A stretch of DNA of 64,000 bases. It comes from Myrmaecium sp. VS I D KN 1. Taxonomy: Eukaryota; Ascomycota; Dothideomycetes; Valsariales; Valsariaceae. The position numbers and the translations under genes are program-made. A model generated the notes under the pieces. It had not been told where the DNA came from. It did not search any database and was given only the letters and a program-made list of their open reading frames with translations. Location of the stretch: the NCBI GenBank assembly GCA_019775845.1, contig JADQAV010000028.1, positions 620,001 to 684,000 of the forward strand. Direction: 5' to 3'. Shown piece by piece: positions 8,981 to 21,597 of the stretch (position 1 is the first letter of the stretch; every line of letters starts with the position of its first letter).

Positions 8981-11900
8981 TCATGGCTCTGAAGGCTTCG
9001 CAGCCTCTCCCTCCTTACTAGCGGCAGCCGGCTGGCTCTTCGTAAGGACAGGGGATGACTTGGCGGAAGGGGGAGAGGCAACATCATCGCCGTGATCGCC
9101 GGATGCATCAAGGGCGGCAAGGGCGCTATCCAATCGTTAGTATAGAGTCGGGCAAGGGGTAGCTAGTCAATATTTACCTGAACGCATTCTGCTGATGGGC
9201 GGGGGTACCGCTCTCCTTCACCGGAGGAGTTCCGGTCCGGGAAGAGTTGTGAGAGTCTCCACGTTCTCCTAGACCGCTAGGTCCAAGCCTGCCTCGGCCG
9301 CTGCTGCTACGAGTGCCAAAGTTCGAAGAAGGCCCAAACGTACCAGGACTCTGGCTGGCATTGCGACCAGATGCACGAGTCGACAGCCTACGCAAGTCTT
9401 CCATACCAAGCTGGTTCTTCTGGTAGTCTGGTGGAGGCATGCCACCACCAGAGAACGACCGAACATCTCCACGGCCGATGGGTGGACGGCCACCGCCGCG
9501 GGCATTGGAGCGTTGCCTCTCCATCTCCTGGGCTTGTTGAGCTGCTGCAGCCTCGGCATGGATCTCTTGCAACGTCTTCGGACCCTTGGCGTCATCCTTG
9601 GACTTCCAATTGGCCTTCCTGAGGTCAACAAGATCCATAAGCATAAAGCGCATACGGCTCGGAAGCTCAGGCATGTTCATGATGTTCTGAATGCGTTCGA
9701 AGTATGCGGCGATCATCTTGGGGCCCTGGTCAGTGGAGTCCATGGTGGCACCGACAGCCTTGAGCAACTTGACCAAACTCTCAATGGCAGTCTCGTCGGG
9801 GCTGCCCTCGAAGTTAAGAAGTTTCATAACACACTCGTGCATGATGCGGAGCGTCAACATGCCAAGCTTGTAGAGTTCACCGATGAACTGGATCAGACCG
9901 AGACCACGACGCTTGGCAGCGGCAGCGATATAGTACTCATCCGACAGCATTGCAGCTTCCTCAGTGGACCCATCCGGCTTCTCGGGAAGGTTGACTTCCC
10001 AACCACGCTCGAATTCTTCTTGGCAACGGTTGAGAAGATACTTCCTGAAGAGAGCGCCACCGACGACTGGGTTTCCGTTCTTATCGCGGACATTCTCGTC
10101 TTTGATCTCGGGGCTCATAGTCTCGAGCATGCGCTTACAGAACTTGGCGTACATAGGGGCCCAGTGTGCTTCGTCGCAAGCCTTCTCGAAAGTGAGCTGA
10201 ATAACTTGTCTGAGTGTACGGCCATCGCTTTCATCCTTAGACTGAGCAGCAATCTCCAAGATCTGGTCGGCGATCTTGTCGAACTTCTCAGGGGCCATCT
10301 TGTTCAGAGCAGCCTTGACCTTACGCTGAACCATGTCAGGAGGCAGATGTCCGTTGGGCAACTGTGCGGGAGCTCCTCCACCGACAATGCTAGCCGGCTT
10401 CCAACCAGACTTGGAGACTTCCAACGGCTTAAGTTCCATTCCAGCAGTTAAAGGCATAGTCTTAGCCAACTGTTCCTCGTTACCGTGTCGGCTGGGGTTC
10501 TTGTCCATTGGGTTCCGCTTGCTGCCCTTGCGGGAACCTCCAGCGGTCCTGGGCGAGTTGGGACCGCCAATCTGGCCCATGCTAGGGAATGATCCAGTAC
10601 GGCTAATGGGAGCACCGCCACCAACAGGGAAGCTGCCAGGCCGGTTTGCAAACTGCGCAAGAGGGTTGGTCATGGTCTGAGAAGCACGGAACCTCTGCTC
10701 AGAGGTTGTGCCCGGAGGAAGCGTTCTGGTCTGGTTGAAGTTGCCCATAGGACCGGACATGCCCATGGAGCCGCCACGAGACGCCGACCTGCTACCCATA
10801 CCGGAGGCACCCCGAGCTGACTGAGGGCGAGCGGAGTCAGAGGAGTCGCCCACAGTTTCCTTGACCTTGTTGTCCCAGTCGATGGAGGGCTTCTCCTTGA
10901 AGACGTCCTGGAATTGTAGCAGGAAGCTCTTGTCATACCGCTGACCTTTGCCCTTGGCACCTTGGTTGAGGGCCGGGTTGGGAGAACGGATACCCTCAGG
11001 GTACTTCAAGTCCTCCCGCACCTGAAGGAAACGAGCAGACTTCAGAGCTTGCATGCCGGGAGTGGGCTGTGCAGGCTCCACAGACTTGCCAAGCTCAGTC
11101 TTGATAGGAGCAGGTTTTGGTTTGGCAGCACCAGCGGCCTTCGATTGAGAGGGCTGGGCAGGAGGAGGCATGCTGGAATCGGAAGTAGGAGTAGAAGTTG
11201 TACCACTCGCACCGGGCCCGAAAGTAGGACGCTTGAGGGAAGCAAAGAGCTTCTCGCGTTCCGCTTTGGCTTCAGGAGTCTCTTCCTCAACGCCTTTGTT
11301 CTTTGCCCGCGCTTCTTCGGCCTCTTCGGCAGCCCGCTCGGCTTTCTTGAGCTCTTCGGCCTCCTTCGCTGCAGCAATTCGAGCCTTCTCCTCATTCTCC
11401 TTCTTCTTTTTCTCCTGGTATTGACGTTCACGCTCTTCTTCTTCGCGCTCGGCTGCTTCCATCTCGGCGATGAGACGCTCCTCTTCTTCAGCCCGCTCTT
11501 TAGCAGCCTTAGCCTCATCTTCTTCCTTGGCCTTTGCGGCCTTCTCGGCCTCTTCCTTCTCCTTAGCAGCCTGAGCTTCGGCCTCCTTCTCTTTGGCAGC
11601 CTTAGCCTCGGCTTCCTCCTTCTCCTTGGCAGCCTTGGCTTCGGCCTCTTCCTTCTCCTTTGCGGCTTTAGCCTCAGCTTCCTCCTTGGCCTTTGCCGCC
11701 CTGGCCTCTTCTTCGTCCTTCAACTTCTGGGCTTCAACCTGCTTCCTGAATTGCTCTTGGAAGTCATGCTTCTTTTCCGCATCAGTCTTGACTGACTGGG
11801 TACGACCATGTTGAGAGCCAGCGGCGCTGGAAGCACGAGGCGGCGGTGTTGGAGTGGAGGCTACCACAACAGGCGACCTTGACTGGGCCGTTGGAGCGGG

Positions 11901-13505
11901 TGAGGCAGCCTTCTTATCGAAAGTAACAACCTCACCATCGGCGTTCTTGATCACAATACCCTTACTCTTGCTCTTACTAGGGATTGTGAAAGCCGAGGCA
12001 GCAGCTGGGCTACTAGTGCTTTGGCTGGGGGTGTGCGAGATGTGTGTCGCAGCAGGCAGAGAAGGAGTTTGAGGAGCAGGAATGGTGGAGGGGGGTCTCT
12101 CGGACACCTGAGAGGAAGACCTTGACATGCCGGGGGCATGAGGCCCGTTGGCATACTGTCCATGGATGTAAGGGGCTTGGGCAGCCATGGTAGGGGTAAA
12201 CGCCGGAGGACGAGGACTTGGCGGTGCTGGCTGGTACGCCACACCCTGAGGGATAGCATATGGATTGTGGTAATAACCATAGGTAGGGTCCAGTTGGTTC
12301 GGCATGTTATAGAATCCCTAGATGAACGGTTAGAAAACAGCAATCAGACAGTGATAAAAAACATGATAGCAGGAACCAAAAGCTCTCAAATGTTTCAACG
12401 TCGCAGTGTCACTAAGGGAAAACTTACCTGTTGGGGTTGGAACTGCTGCGGATAACCGGCGTAGGGAGCATGCATTTGAGGGTTGTTAGCATACTGCATC
12501 TGTTGTTGTACCGCTGCGGGAGTAATGGCAGGGCTTCTCGCTTGTCTGTATGGAGAACTGTTGGGATGCGGGCCCTGGAATTGCTGCGGCATATTCGGGC
12601 CGCCTCTGTTCTGATTCGGAGCCCTGAAATTAGTCACGGGGGAGTGCGCGACTTGAGGATAGCCACCGGGAGGGAATCCTCGGCCACGGCCGCCATTCGG
12701 CTGGAAAGTCCTGTTCATGCCTGCGTTGCTCATGTCGCTGTGTGCTGACTGAGACGATTCGCGGCGGAGGTGTTGTGCTTGAGGAACGACGTTTGCGTTC
12801 GGAGGCATAGACGGTCGGGCCTAAGAAGGTGTTAGCTTGAATGCACAGATCTCGCCGTGGTCGGACAAGGGACCTTACGTTCTGATCTCCGCCCTCGCCA
12901 AGGCTGCCGAAAACCAATCCGTTACCTTGACCCTGCAACGAGGAAGGCGGGCGTCCACCACTCGTTGAGGCGGGCTGCGGAATCGGAGATGGAGAAGTGG
13001 CAGGAGAAGTGATGCGCGGGTTGGGCGCAGGCAAGTTGGAATGGTGGGGCTGATAGGGAACGCTGTTTGCAATCGCAGGCGAACCACCAGCAGCAGTAGA
13101 GCCGAACTGGATGCTGTTGCGGTTGGAAGAACCAACAGGCCCACCGTTCTGGAAACTGACAGACGACTTCTGTCGGCTGTGATCGGAGGCGCCGTTGGCA
13201 CCACTGTTCACGACCGGGACTGCAGGTTGGATCGGGGGCTTGCCATTCACCGGAGATACGGAGTTTGCCTTGGCATGCTGTGTCTTGGGTCCACCCACTG
13301 CCACGGAAGGAGTCGTGCTGGAAGCGATCGAGGGCGAAGAGATGTTCTTGGTCGCGGTCGCAGAAGCGTAGGAACGGGCAGTGGGCTGAGCCGAGCCAGC
13401 GGCCAGAGGCGACGTCGTTCCTGGAATGGTGGTGGTGGAAGCGGCGTTGGCGGTCTGCGCGGCGTTGTTGGTGGAGTTAATCGCGGGCTGGATAGAGCTT
13501 GTCAT
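8981..13505 (-). CDS. TIF4631: Translation initiation factor eIF4G
   Basis: Scaffold of the cap-binding complex, bridging eIF4E, eIF4A and poly(A)-binding protein to recruit ribosomes. Exons 13505-12879, 12820-12428, 12317-9178 and 9125-8981 join to 1434 residues. The N-terminal ~500 residues are Ser/Pro/Gln/Asn-rich and disordered, with an RGRG patch. Residues about 525-680 form a highly charged Ala/Lys/Glu helix of 11-residue repeats (KEKEEAEAKAA type). YDKSFLLQF near residue 800 is the eIF4E-binding motif in its fungal form. The MIF4G HEAT domain runs from about 1000 to 1245 (ALNKMAPEKFDKIADQILE to DLVDLRKANW). The C-terminal Arg/Ser/Gly-rich tail ends AAKPSEP; the last exon, rebuilt by splicing NAF|SALAALDAS, matches what is common in filamentous fungi. 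A long 5' leader with unsupported open frames lies upstream. Confidence 0.95.
11490..11720 (-). repeat. 33-nt tandem repeats inside eIF4G (charged helix)
   Basis: Degenerate 33-nt units encode successive copies of an 11-residue Ala-Lys-Glu pattern (AEAKAAKEKEE type), at least four in register. Similarity at the DNA level suggests expansion by slippage or unequal crossing-over. The protein product is a likely single alpha-helix. Confidence 0.8.
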
Positions 13506-14874
13506 TAGAGCCTGGATACGGGGAGGCGTCGTGTCGGAAAGAGTCGTGAAACTTGACGTCGAGGACGGTCGCGAGAGGTCGGTCGGAGAGGGAGATGACG
13601 TCCACAGGAAGTCGAGTCCGTCAACGGGCCGGGGTGGGTATGTATTATGAGGAGCGGAGAGAGGATGTTAAAAGAGAATCTCGAGCGGGCGAGATGGAGA
13701 AGCGAAGGGGGAGTTGGATGTGTCGCAGGGAATGAGAATTTCCCGACGAAAGGCCAGTTAAGGCTTCGGTGTGCACTCGTCGCCGGTGACGGGAGAGTGT
13801 GTCGCTCGCAGCGGAGTTCCTGCAACCCAGATCTTTCAGCAGTAAAACTGTGAAGTCGCCGACGTGACTCCCGTGCGTATAGCAGAGGAGCGTTGATCTG
13901 GCGAAGGGGTGGTTGATGGAATGGGTGGTCTCTGTGGGAAGAGAGGCGATGATGAGAGGTGAGGAAGAAAGTAGGTGGTGAGGCGCCCACGACGAGCAAC
14001 GAAAAATAATTTCGGGCTGCTCCGTCACTCTTAGTGCTTGCAGGGAAGCCCGCATGCCGCCAATCACGCCCGGTCCGACAAACGAAACGAGGACAGCGGC
14101 CGGCCACCCAATCACGACGCCACGAAACCCGGATTTCCTCCATGTTCTATTGTATGTTCAAGTTGCTTTCACTTGTTGCATTTCTTGTTCTTACTGTGTT
14201 CTTTATTCAGTAACTTAGTACTACTAACTTACCTCTCTAATGAATCTCAGGCCGATGCAGAAAAGTAAAGAAGTGAAAGGAGAGGAAGTAGAAGAAATAG
14301 TTACCAGCATAGATCGTGTGATCGAGTCCCACGTTACGGTACAACAACAACAACAACAGCAATACTCCCTGAACTTGGGGTGATTATATGTAATGATAAT
14401 AAGTGATGGATCTACAATATCAGTGGAAGTCGAATTCCTAGTACAAATCATCGACTCGAGCAGAAGAAACAAACATCAAACAGTCTGTCTCTACCCGCTA
14501 TTCCGTACTCTACTGACTGACCATTACCCGATTGCCCTTATGTTGAACAGTAATTTTACCATTTTGCGTGGGATTTGTAATTCTCAGAAAGAAGCCATCC
14601 AATAATTCGAGGCCAGACAGGGACTGACAGATCCGTATTGGATTGCTCCTCCGGGTACTGCTAGGCGTTTTTACCTACCTGACTGTGTGTGTGCCTAGCC
14701 CATCCAGCCCAGCCAGCACATCACAGCAGAAGTGTGGCGGAGTCTTCCAAGATCCCCTCACCTTCCTTTCGCCTTCCCATCCTTTCCACCTCTTTCTTCC
14801 ATCGTTCGGTTCAACGGCTAGCTGGCCGGGGCGAGGAGGGGCGGGATCCAAGCGAGAGGAAGAGAGAGTGTGAA

Positions 14875-14892
14875 GTGTGTGTGTGTGTGTGA
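14875..14892. repeat. (GT)n dinucleotide repeat
   Basis: About nine perfect GT units in an otherwise mixed-sequence intergenic region. Confidence 0.8.
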
Positions 14893-15564
14893 GTTTCGGT
14901 ACGGCGTGCTCGATCGTCCTTTCGCCGTCCGTGGCTCGCTTGCCGCCGCCATCCAATCCATCCACCGTCTGCACGGACAATCATTCGGGGCACCTACTTA
15001 ACCATCCGGCACAAAGGCACAACTGAAAGGCCGGATCGGGCAACGGGCGCTGTAACCTTACCCAACCCCGGTCTTGTTTGACAGGCAGTTCGGAGCCAGA
15101 CAGAGCAAAGAAAGGAAATCAAGTAAGGCGGAGGAGAAGAAGGAGGTTCTCGGATAACCCCGGTCGGTTCTCTACCAATCCGAAGTTGCAAAAGAAAAGG
15201 ACAGGAAAACAAACCGGCACGGTTTGATAACTGCCCAAGCGCAACTGCGGGCAGCTTCATAGACGATATGTTAGCCCCGCCAGATGCCGAAGGAAAGAGT
15301 GAGTATTGTAAAGTTGGGTTTCCATACTAAATATGTATACGGGAGGGGAGCAAGGGCGAAAAGGAATCCGTGAAGACAGATGGGTGCATCTATCCTTTCG
15401 TAGAGAAAGAAAGGTGTCAAAAGACCGCTGGAATACAGGTGACCTATAAGTTCAATTGTCATTGTCCTAGCGGTTACAGAAGAGAGCAAATGGATGGATG
15501 AAAGAAGTATTTACCATATGTCGCCTGGACAATTAAGATAGGTACAGTATATAGAGATACAGTG

Positions 15565-15603
15565 CATATATATATCTATATATCTATATATCTATATATC
15601 TAT
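15565..15603. repeat. AT-rich microsatellite, 8-bp unit TATCTATA
   Basis: About four to five tandem copies of TATCTATA, intergenic, in the homeobox 3' flank. Nothing suggests it is part of a larger element. Confidence 0.85.
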
Positions 15604-16765
15604 GGTTTTTTTCAAAAAAAGAAAAAAAAAACGATTAAGATCGACGTATATAAGCCATAACAACACACCTGATCTCATCACCCCTTTCCTCTCATCCTCA
15701 TCCTTACGTCCAGCCACACATATACACGCACAAACCAATATCCATCACGATTACCCCGACCCCCGGCTCAACAGAAGAAGCACTCATTGTCATGCGCCTC
15801 CCAAAACCCAGCAATCCAACACATCACCAGAGGGGGATATACATTCGCGCCAAGAGAGAAGAAACGATATAGGTACGATACCCGTGACCAACTATAGGGG
15901 AGTCCAGTGGAGGCAAATTCATTGTTCTTCCACCATCGATCGGGTGTCAAGCATGTTCGGCGTGCGCCTTGGATAAGCACGCGAGACGGGTCACTCATAG
16001 TCGTCCGACAAAGAGGAAGAAACAGAGGAGTTCAGGCATGGCTTTTTTTTTTTCCAACGAAGTTTTTTCCCGATTCTGATTTGTTTATGGATCCACACTG
16101 ATATGCTGATGTATAAGGGGGTTTTGCGAGAAAAAGAAAGAAGAATGGGAAAGAAGAAAAAAGAAGAAAAAGAAGAAGGTTTTCAAGGGAAAATCCAAAG
16201 AAGCAGAAAACAATCGGAGCGAGATTTCGCCAGAAGATTACAAAAACATATACAGGGGAAAGTGGAAAGTGATAAAAAAAAACTCCAAACGAATCGCCCA
16301 AAATATACCGAGAGAATGGAAGCAGAAAAGAAGACGAGAAGACAAGAAACGAAGAAGTAATAGGTCTGCGACCTAAGCGGAGAAGGATAAGAAAGATACA
16401 ATAGGCCTTGAACCTAAGTGGTAAACTCCCTAGAGGAGGGAAAAGGATAGAAAAAGAAAAACGATAAATCGGTTAGGATTAAGAAAGAATATGCCACAAG
16501 CAAGGTTCGGCCATCGGACTCACCCTTGGAAGAGAAGAAGAGAAGAGGTTAAAAGGTAAGCATGCTCAGTGGGATATAGATATACAAATCGAAGATGCAT
16601 GGAAACATGTCGATTTTGCTTGCATCGAGGACAACGTAATGGTAACTTAGGAGCACAGAGCCGGACACAGGTGAAAAATGGTCCGACGAAAGGACGCAGT
16701 CGCAAAGCTTTGCAGTCCCGTTCGCGATGCTGTCCGATGCAAGTGAGAGAGCGCTCGGTGGTGGT

Positions 16766-18616
16766 TCAGTACGACGACGGTAGTTGCGCTCCGCTGCTGC
16801 CATCGTTGTCCTGATTTGGGTTCTCCGCCAGCTCACCGAGGACTGATCCCACCGGAGGGTACTGCTCAGTGTGGCCCGATTCTTGCCGCATGAATGGGGT
16901 TTGAAATGTCGTAACGTGGTGGGGTGCGCTCAGGTGTGGCACTGGGAAGCCTTGCGAAGCCCCGAGCGGCGAGCTTGTGTAGTTTGGATAGGAGGCAGTC
17001 TGGGGTGTCGTCGCGTTTCGATTTTGCGTGTAATGAGGACTCAGCTCAATGCGGCGCGGAACAGCAGCTGAGAACGACCGCATCCTACTTGCTGCGCCTG
17101 CTTGGAACCCTTGTATTTGAGCATCTATTGCAACTGCCGTTAGAGCGAACGATTGAGATCGCACAAGGTGGACCTTACAGGCATAACCGAGCCCGTAGGG
17201 CAACATAGGACTAGAGTGGGCTGCCCCATCCAGGCTGGTTCCGACTGCGTCCCCCGCAGACGTCAAGTCCGAAGCGCTTGTATATGTGATGCTTGATCTC
17301 AGGGGTGACGAGAGGGATTCGGCCCGTGTCCTGCCTATCCGATCGGCGTGCATTTGCAGTCTCTGGACCGGATGAGACGTGTAACCCGGTGTTGAGGTTG
17401 GTGACCCCCCAAATGGGTTTGACCGCCTGCTTCCGTGGTCGATTGCAGCGGGAGAGTATGAAAAAGATGATGCATCTGTACTGCAAGATACCGAAGACAG
17501 CGTGTCGGTAGCGGATTGAGCTGAGGAAAAGGTATATCCGCTAAACGATGGGCTAATTGCAGCAGGGGGGATTTGACTGCCATCAGAGAAACGCCTCAGC
17601 GTGTCAATAGTAAGCGGCCGGAGCATACTTCCTTCCGAAAAAGCAGAGGAATACGCTCCTGGTGAACTAAGAGGCGTGCCTATGCTGGTGGAGGTGCCGT
17701 AAGGCGAATGAAGCGCTTGGGTCAAATCAAAGTCATCTGGCAACGCTCGAGATCTCAGCATCCTCTCACGGTCATCGCTCGTAAGACGCTTGAGCTTAGC
17801 TCTCCTATCGACCATCTTAGTCCTCGATACTTAAATGAACCAAATCCGCTTACCTGTTTTGAAACCAAACTTGCACTTGTCTGGGACTTAAACCCGGGAT
17901 CTCACGCGCCAACCGCTCCCTATGCGCCGCATCGGGATGCGGTTGTCTTGCAAATTCGCTCATCAGGAAGCGTGTTTGGTTGTGAGTGAGCCTGGTGAAG
18001 CAGGGTAAGCTGTTAAGAACATATCGGCCAGTTGCTGAATGAGCACGTACCTGAAGCGTTTCATCTTGCGCTTCTGAGCACGGAGTTCGGCAGCAGACAG
18101 GGGTTTTTGCTCTTGCTCATCAGCCGTGCACGAGTTTGCGGCATCATCCTGCCCATCATCGAAATCTCCGGCCTTGTCTGTCCCAGGAGAAGGAGGCGTG
18201 GGCTGTGAGATGGGACTTGCTGGAGCAGATCCGCCAAACGTTATTTGCGGTAGTCCCGCAGCTTCAACGTCTTCGATCTTGCTGATGGTGATCCTCTCAC
18301 TTCCGCTAGGGATCGGCGAATTGCATGAATCATGGAGAGGCGTGGCAGCTTGATAGTTGGAATGACCGGAAGGCCGGAAGTTGTAGGGAAAACTCTTATG
18401 TGTTCGCAGGGTAGGCCTTCGTTCATTGAAGCGCAACGGTAACCCGGTCATATCCGTCTGCATTAACCCCATATCCAGGGCTGCTTGCGTTGACCTGTAG
18501 TCAACCCCCTTAAGGTCTTCGTCGTGCCAGTCTATCTCTGTATTTGTCGAGTTGTACGCTGACATGCGCGGAGAACTCGGCGGAGAGAGCGGAACGATTT
18601 GGATTCCGTCGATCAT
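16766..18616 (-). CDS. Homeodomain transcription factor
   Basis: A nuclear DNA-binding regulator; fungal homeobox genes mostly control conidiation, fruiting bodies and hyphal development, but which orthologue this is I cannot say. Exons 18616-18051, 17991-17854 and 17804-16766 join to 580 residues. The homeodomain (about 178-242) is split over all three exons and is restored exactly: basic arm QKRKMKRFR|LTHNQTRFLMSEFARQ, then LSPRQVQVWFQN|RRAKLKR, with the invariant W, F, N and R of helix 3. The domain is followed by a long Ser/Thr/Pro-rich region. An in-frame 45-nt stretch at 17138-17182 begins GTAAGG and ends CTAACGGCAG, so a fourth short intron may be removed. A very long upstream gene-poor region fits a heavily regulated developmental gene. 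Confidence 0.9.
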
Positions 18617-21572
18617 TTGAGGCTGCTGATTGTGCGACTATGATGTTTCCTTGCTGCCGGTATCTGACTACCTAGGAGAGCAATTGCAGTGCCAATAAGC
18701 CAAGTGTACAGGACCTAATGATTTCAAGGTATTACCATACCTTTGCGAAAAGTGACGGGATGATGTTTCGCAAGAATACCGACGCAATCGCACCCTGGAA
18801 ATGGAGTAGTATCGTAGAGCCGTGGGATATCTACGGCATGCCCTGAAGTGGCCTTGATCACGTCCACAGAGTAGATCACACTTGAGGAGATAGGCGCGGG
18901 AGCAGACAATGGTGTTTGCAGTCGTCCCAAAGAACCACAGAACTATAAATATAGCCCGGCGGATGAAGCTCTCAGTGCTTCGATGAAGTCGTTCTTGAGT
19001 TATTATTCCGCAAGCCGAAGGGTCCCGCGCCTTGAGACCGACTGAGATGCGAACCGGATGTGAGCGACCTTCAAATACTGTCCGAGGAAATGATGAGAGA
19101 AACCAATAAATCTGGATGAGGGCAATGTCGGTAAGGGTAAGGTTCGGGTCTTTTTTTTTGCCTGCTGTAAGAATACCAGGAAAGAAGGGAAGAATTAGCA
19201 CTTGCGCCAATTGGGGGATTGACCAAGGAGACCAAGTAGGAAGGTTGCGAGCAGGCCTGGTTGGGGAGAGAAGGATTGGTGATGCATACTTGAGAATGTT
19301 TCCGAATGGGATAACTGGTCAATTCAGCCTCAGCAGACACCAGCTTCCCTGGAGGTTGAGAGGATATAGACAGAACAGGATGATGACTGTGGACAGAGGA
19401 ATAATTGATGTCCGTTGAAGACCAAAGCGAGCGATTGCACCTTTTTGGACTTGACCTCTCTCCTCGAAGCTGAAATTGAATGGTCGGGGTTAAAGCGGTG
19501 CCGGGATACGGTACCTCGGGACGAGGACCGTTTATGGACTTGGGAGCGGCGGAGAAGTAACCGGTGGATAGAGGGCAGATGGGGCCAGTGTGCTTAAGGG
19601 TTACGAGGATGCAGAAAAGACCAGAAGATATCACAAGGATGGCCTCTAAGCTCACAAAATGACAGGGAGGAGGAAGAGATGGCGCCAGCGGCAACGCCTG
19701 ACCCGTGGCGTCCAGCCTGGGAGGGACGGTCGTTGGCAAATAGCATGTTAGGAGCTCAGTGACAGCGCAGGAGAGTGGCAAGGTTGAGACCGGGCTTTGC
19801 AACGCTTGTTGCGGGGTCTACCTTAAGGTGGGTAGGTGACGGGTAGAAGGCGGATGAGGACGTGACAGCTTCCACCAGCCGTCGCTAAGGAAATCATCCA
19901 GGATCCGGGAGACTGTTCCTGCCATGCCCAACCCGCCGTGTGGCTCTCCAGCGCTGACTAGCCGTGGTGTTTCGCGACATCTGCGGTTCCGGGTCCAGAG
20001 ATTGCGTCAGGGGACGAGAGACATCAGCCTTGGAGCCGCCCGGCTCGTGGGTCGTCGTTTCCGGTGCGTGAGGAGACGACGGGAGGCTTTGAAGCTCCGG
20101 CAGTGCTGCGGAGCGGCCATACTGGCACCGTTGAGACGCGTATTGTATTGTACAATAGAGTGAATAGGTATCGGTACAGTGTCTCTGTCCGTTAGCTGCT
20201 CCCCCCTGTTGATGCGCGCGCACGATCGCTCAAAGACTCTGGCCTGGCCTAGGCTCAACCTGCTAGCCCACAGGGCGGCATCGCATCAGTCGAGTGACCA
20301 GCAGATCTGGACGATGGAGATCCCTTGCTGAAAGTTCCCTCGGCCCGCTCCGGGGCGAAGTGCTGCTTCTGGAAGGCGTTGCGTTGCGCTTCTGCAGCTT
20401 GAGAGCAGCAACCTTGACTACAACGTGACCTAATGCGCGTCTCCAGCAGCGTCTCCAGGTAGAGGCCAGGTAGAGGAGCCTTAAGGGACGGTCGAGGAGG
20501 GCAGCGAGAGAGACGGGCAGAGGCAGCGGACGAGGCCTTCGGTGGACTGCTCCTATGGTCGAAACCGGCACAATTTCGACGCCTCCCACGCAGGGGCGAT
20601 CGAGTATCGCCGTCAGCAGCACAACATGGCTGGCCTTTCCCCCCTGTTTGTGGGGATGGTTGAGGATTCTTCCGCGACGGTGATCCGCAGCCAGGTACAA
20701 ACTTCCTCCGTTGCGCCTTTTACCACTAGGTACCTAGGCACCCAGGTCGTGCGTACGGGCTTGTCAGCACCAAACAGCCGATGCACTACGCTTCGTTCGG
20801 GTGGACAGTGAGGAGAGCTCCTTCGTTTTGTTTGTCCGAGGTCAGCACGTTCCCACTCCTCCTCCGACTGCATCGATCCGGATATCCTCCTCCCTCCCTA
20901 CTCCAAACGTTCAGCCGGTCGAGGTCGTCGAATCGACTACAGCACGGCATCTGGGATAGCGGTTAGGACGGTCCTTGCAGGCCATGCTGAAGCTAGCTAG
21001 CCACCGGGCATGGGCGGAGGACACGAGACGGGAAACACATAACGCAGCCGGAAACACACGACCGGCGGAACGACCAGACGGTTTCGCACGACGAGGCGGG
21101 TATGCACGGTGAGGCAGAACGGAGACGCTGGTGGTTTCGCAGGCGAGAGGAGCGCCAAAACGCCGATGGAGGGGGGGAGGGGGAACTGTGGAGGTTAGCC
21201 AGAGATGCCCAGTTTAGAGAGGCCATGAGGTGGGAAGAGCCCCGAAGCAAGGCCGTCGATCCGTTTCCCCCTCGCGACTGTTCATCCCACCAATCAATCC
21301 CATGAACACTCACCCTCCGCCTAGTATGTATGTGTTTGTAGGTAGGAATGTATGTACGTATGAACAGATGTACCCGCCTGTCCTCGGACATCCACCGTAC
21401 GTCTCTGTACCACGGCAGTCCAGCATGTACAGTACAGTACATACGGACCGCAGGACAGACACCATCCACCATCCACCGGCCACCGACCACTGCCCATGCG
21501 CCTTCACTCCACGCTCCATGCTCCGCGCGCGCGCGAAGCTCCCAGGCTCCCAAACTTCAGAGCTCCACCTCC

Positions 21573-21597
21573 GTGTTCCATGTTCCATGTTCCATGT
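21573..21597. repeat. 7-bp tandem repeat GTTCCAT
   Basis: Three perfect copies plus a partial copy in the gene-poor interval. Confidence 0.8.

Larger units (their letters stand above)
13506..16765. other. 3.3 kb intergenic region: eIF4G leader/promoter and homeobox gene 3' flank
   Basis: Both flanking genes are on the minus strand, so this holds the eIF4G promoter (13.5-14.2 kb side) and the homeobox 3' flank. It contains a (CAA)n run near 14343-14358, a (GT)n run at 14875-14892, an 8-bp AT-rich tandem repeat at 15565-15603 and A/G-rich tracts around 16120-16360. I see no gene with family resemblance or coherent splicing. Confidence 0.5.

Noticed and set aside
13505-14143. Minus-strand frame of about 210 residues upstream of eIF4G as an N-terminal extension
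   Set aside because: Ser/Arg/His-rich with no eIF4G similarity and in 5' leader position; the ATG at 13505 gives a normal protein.
17860-17960. tRNA-like text (GGGTTTAAGTCCC) on the minus strand
   Set aside because: It lies inside the homeodomain exon encoding REIPGLSPRQV and has no matching acceptor or anticodon arms.
19071-19802. 243-residue minus-strand open frame in the gene-poor interval
   Set aside because: Pro/Ser-rich text without domain, conserved block or coherent start; contains intron-like signals and is better explained as leader or chance.
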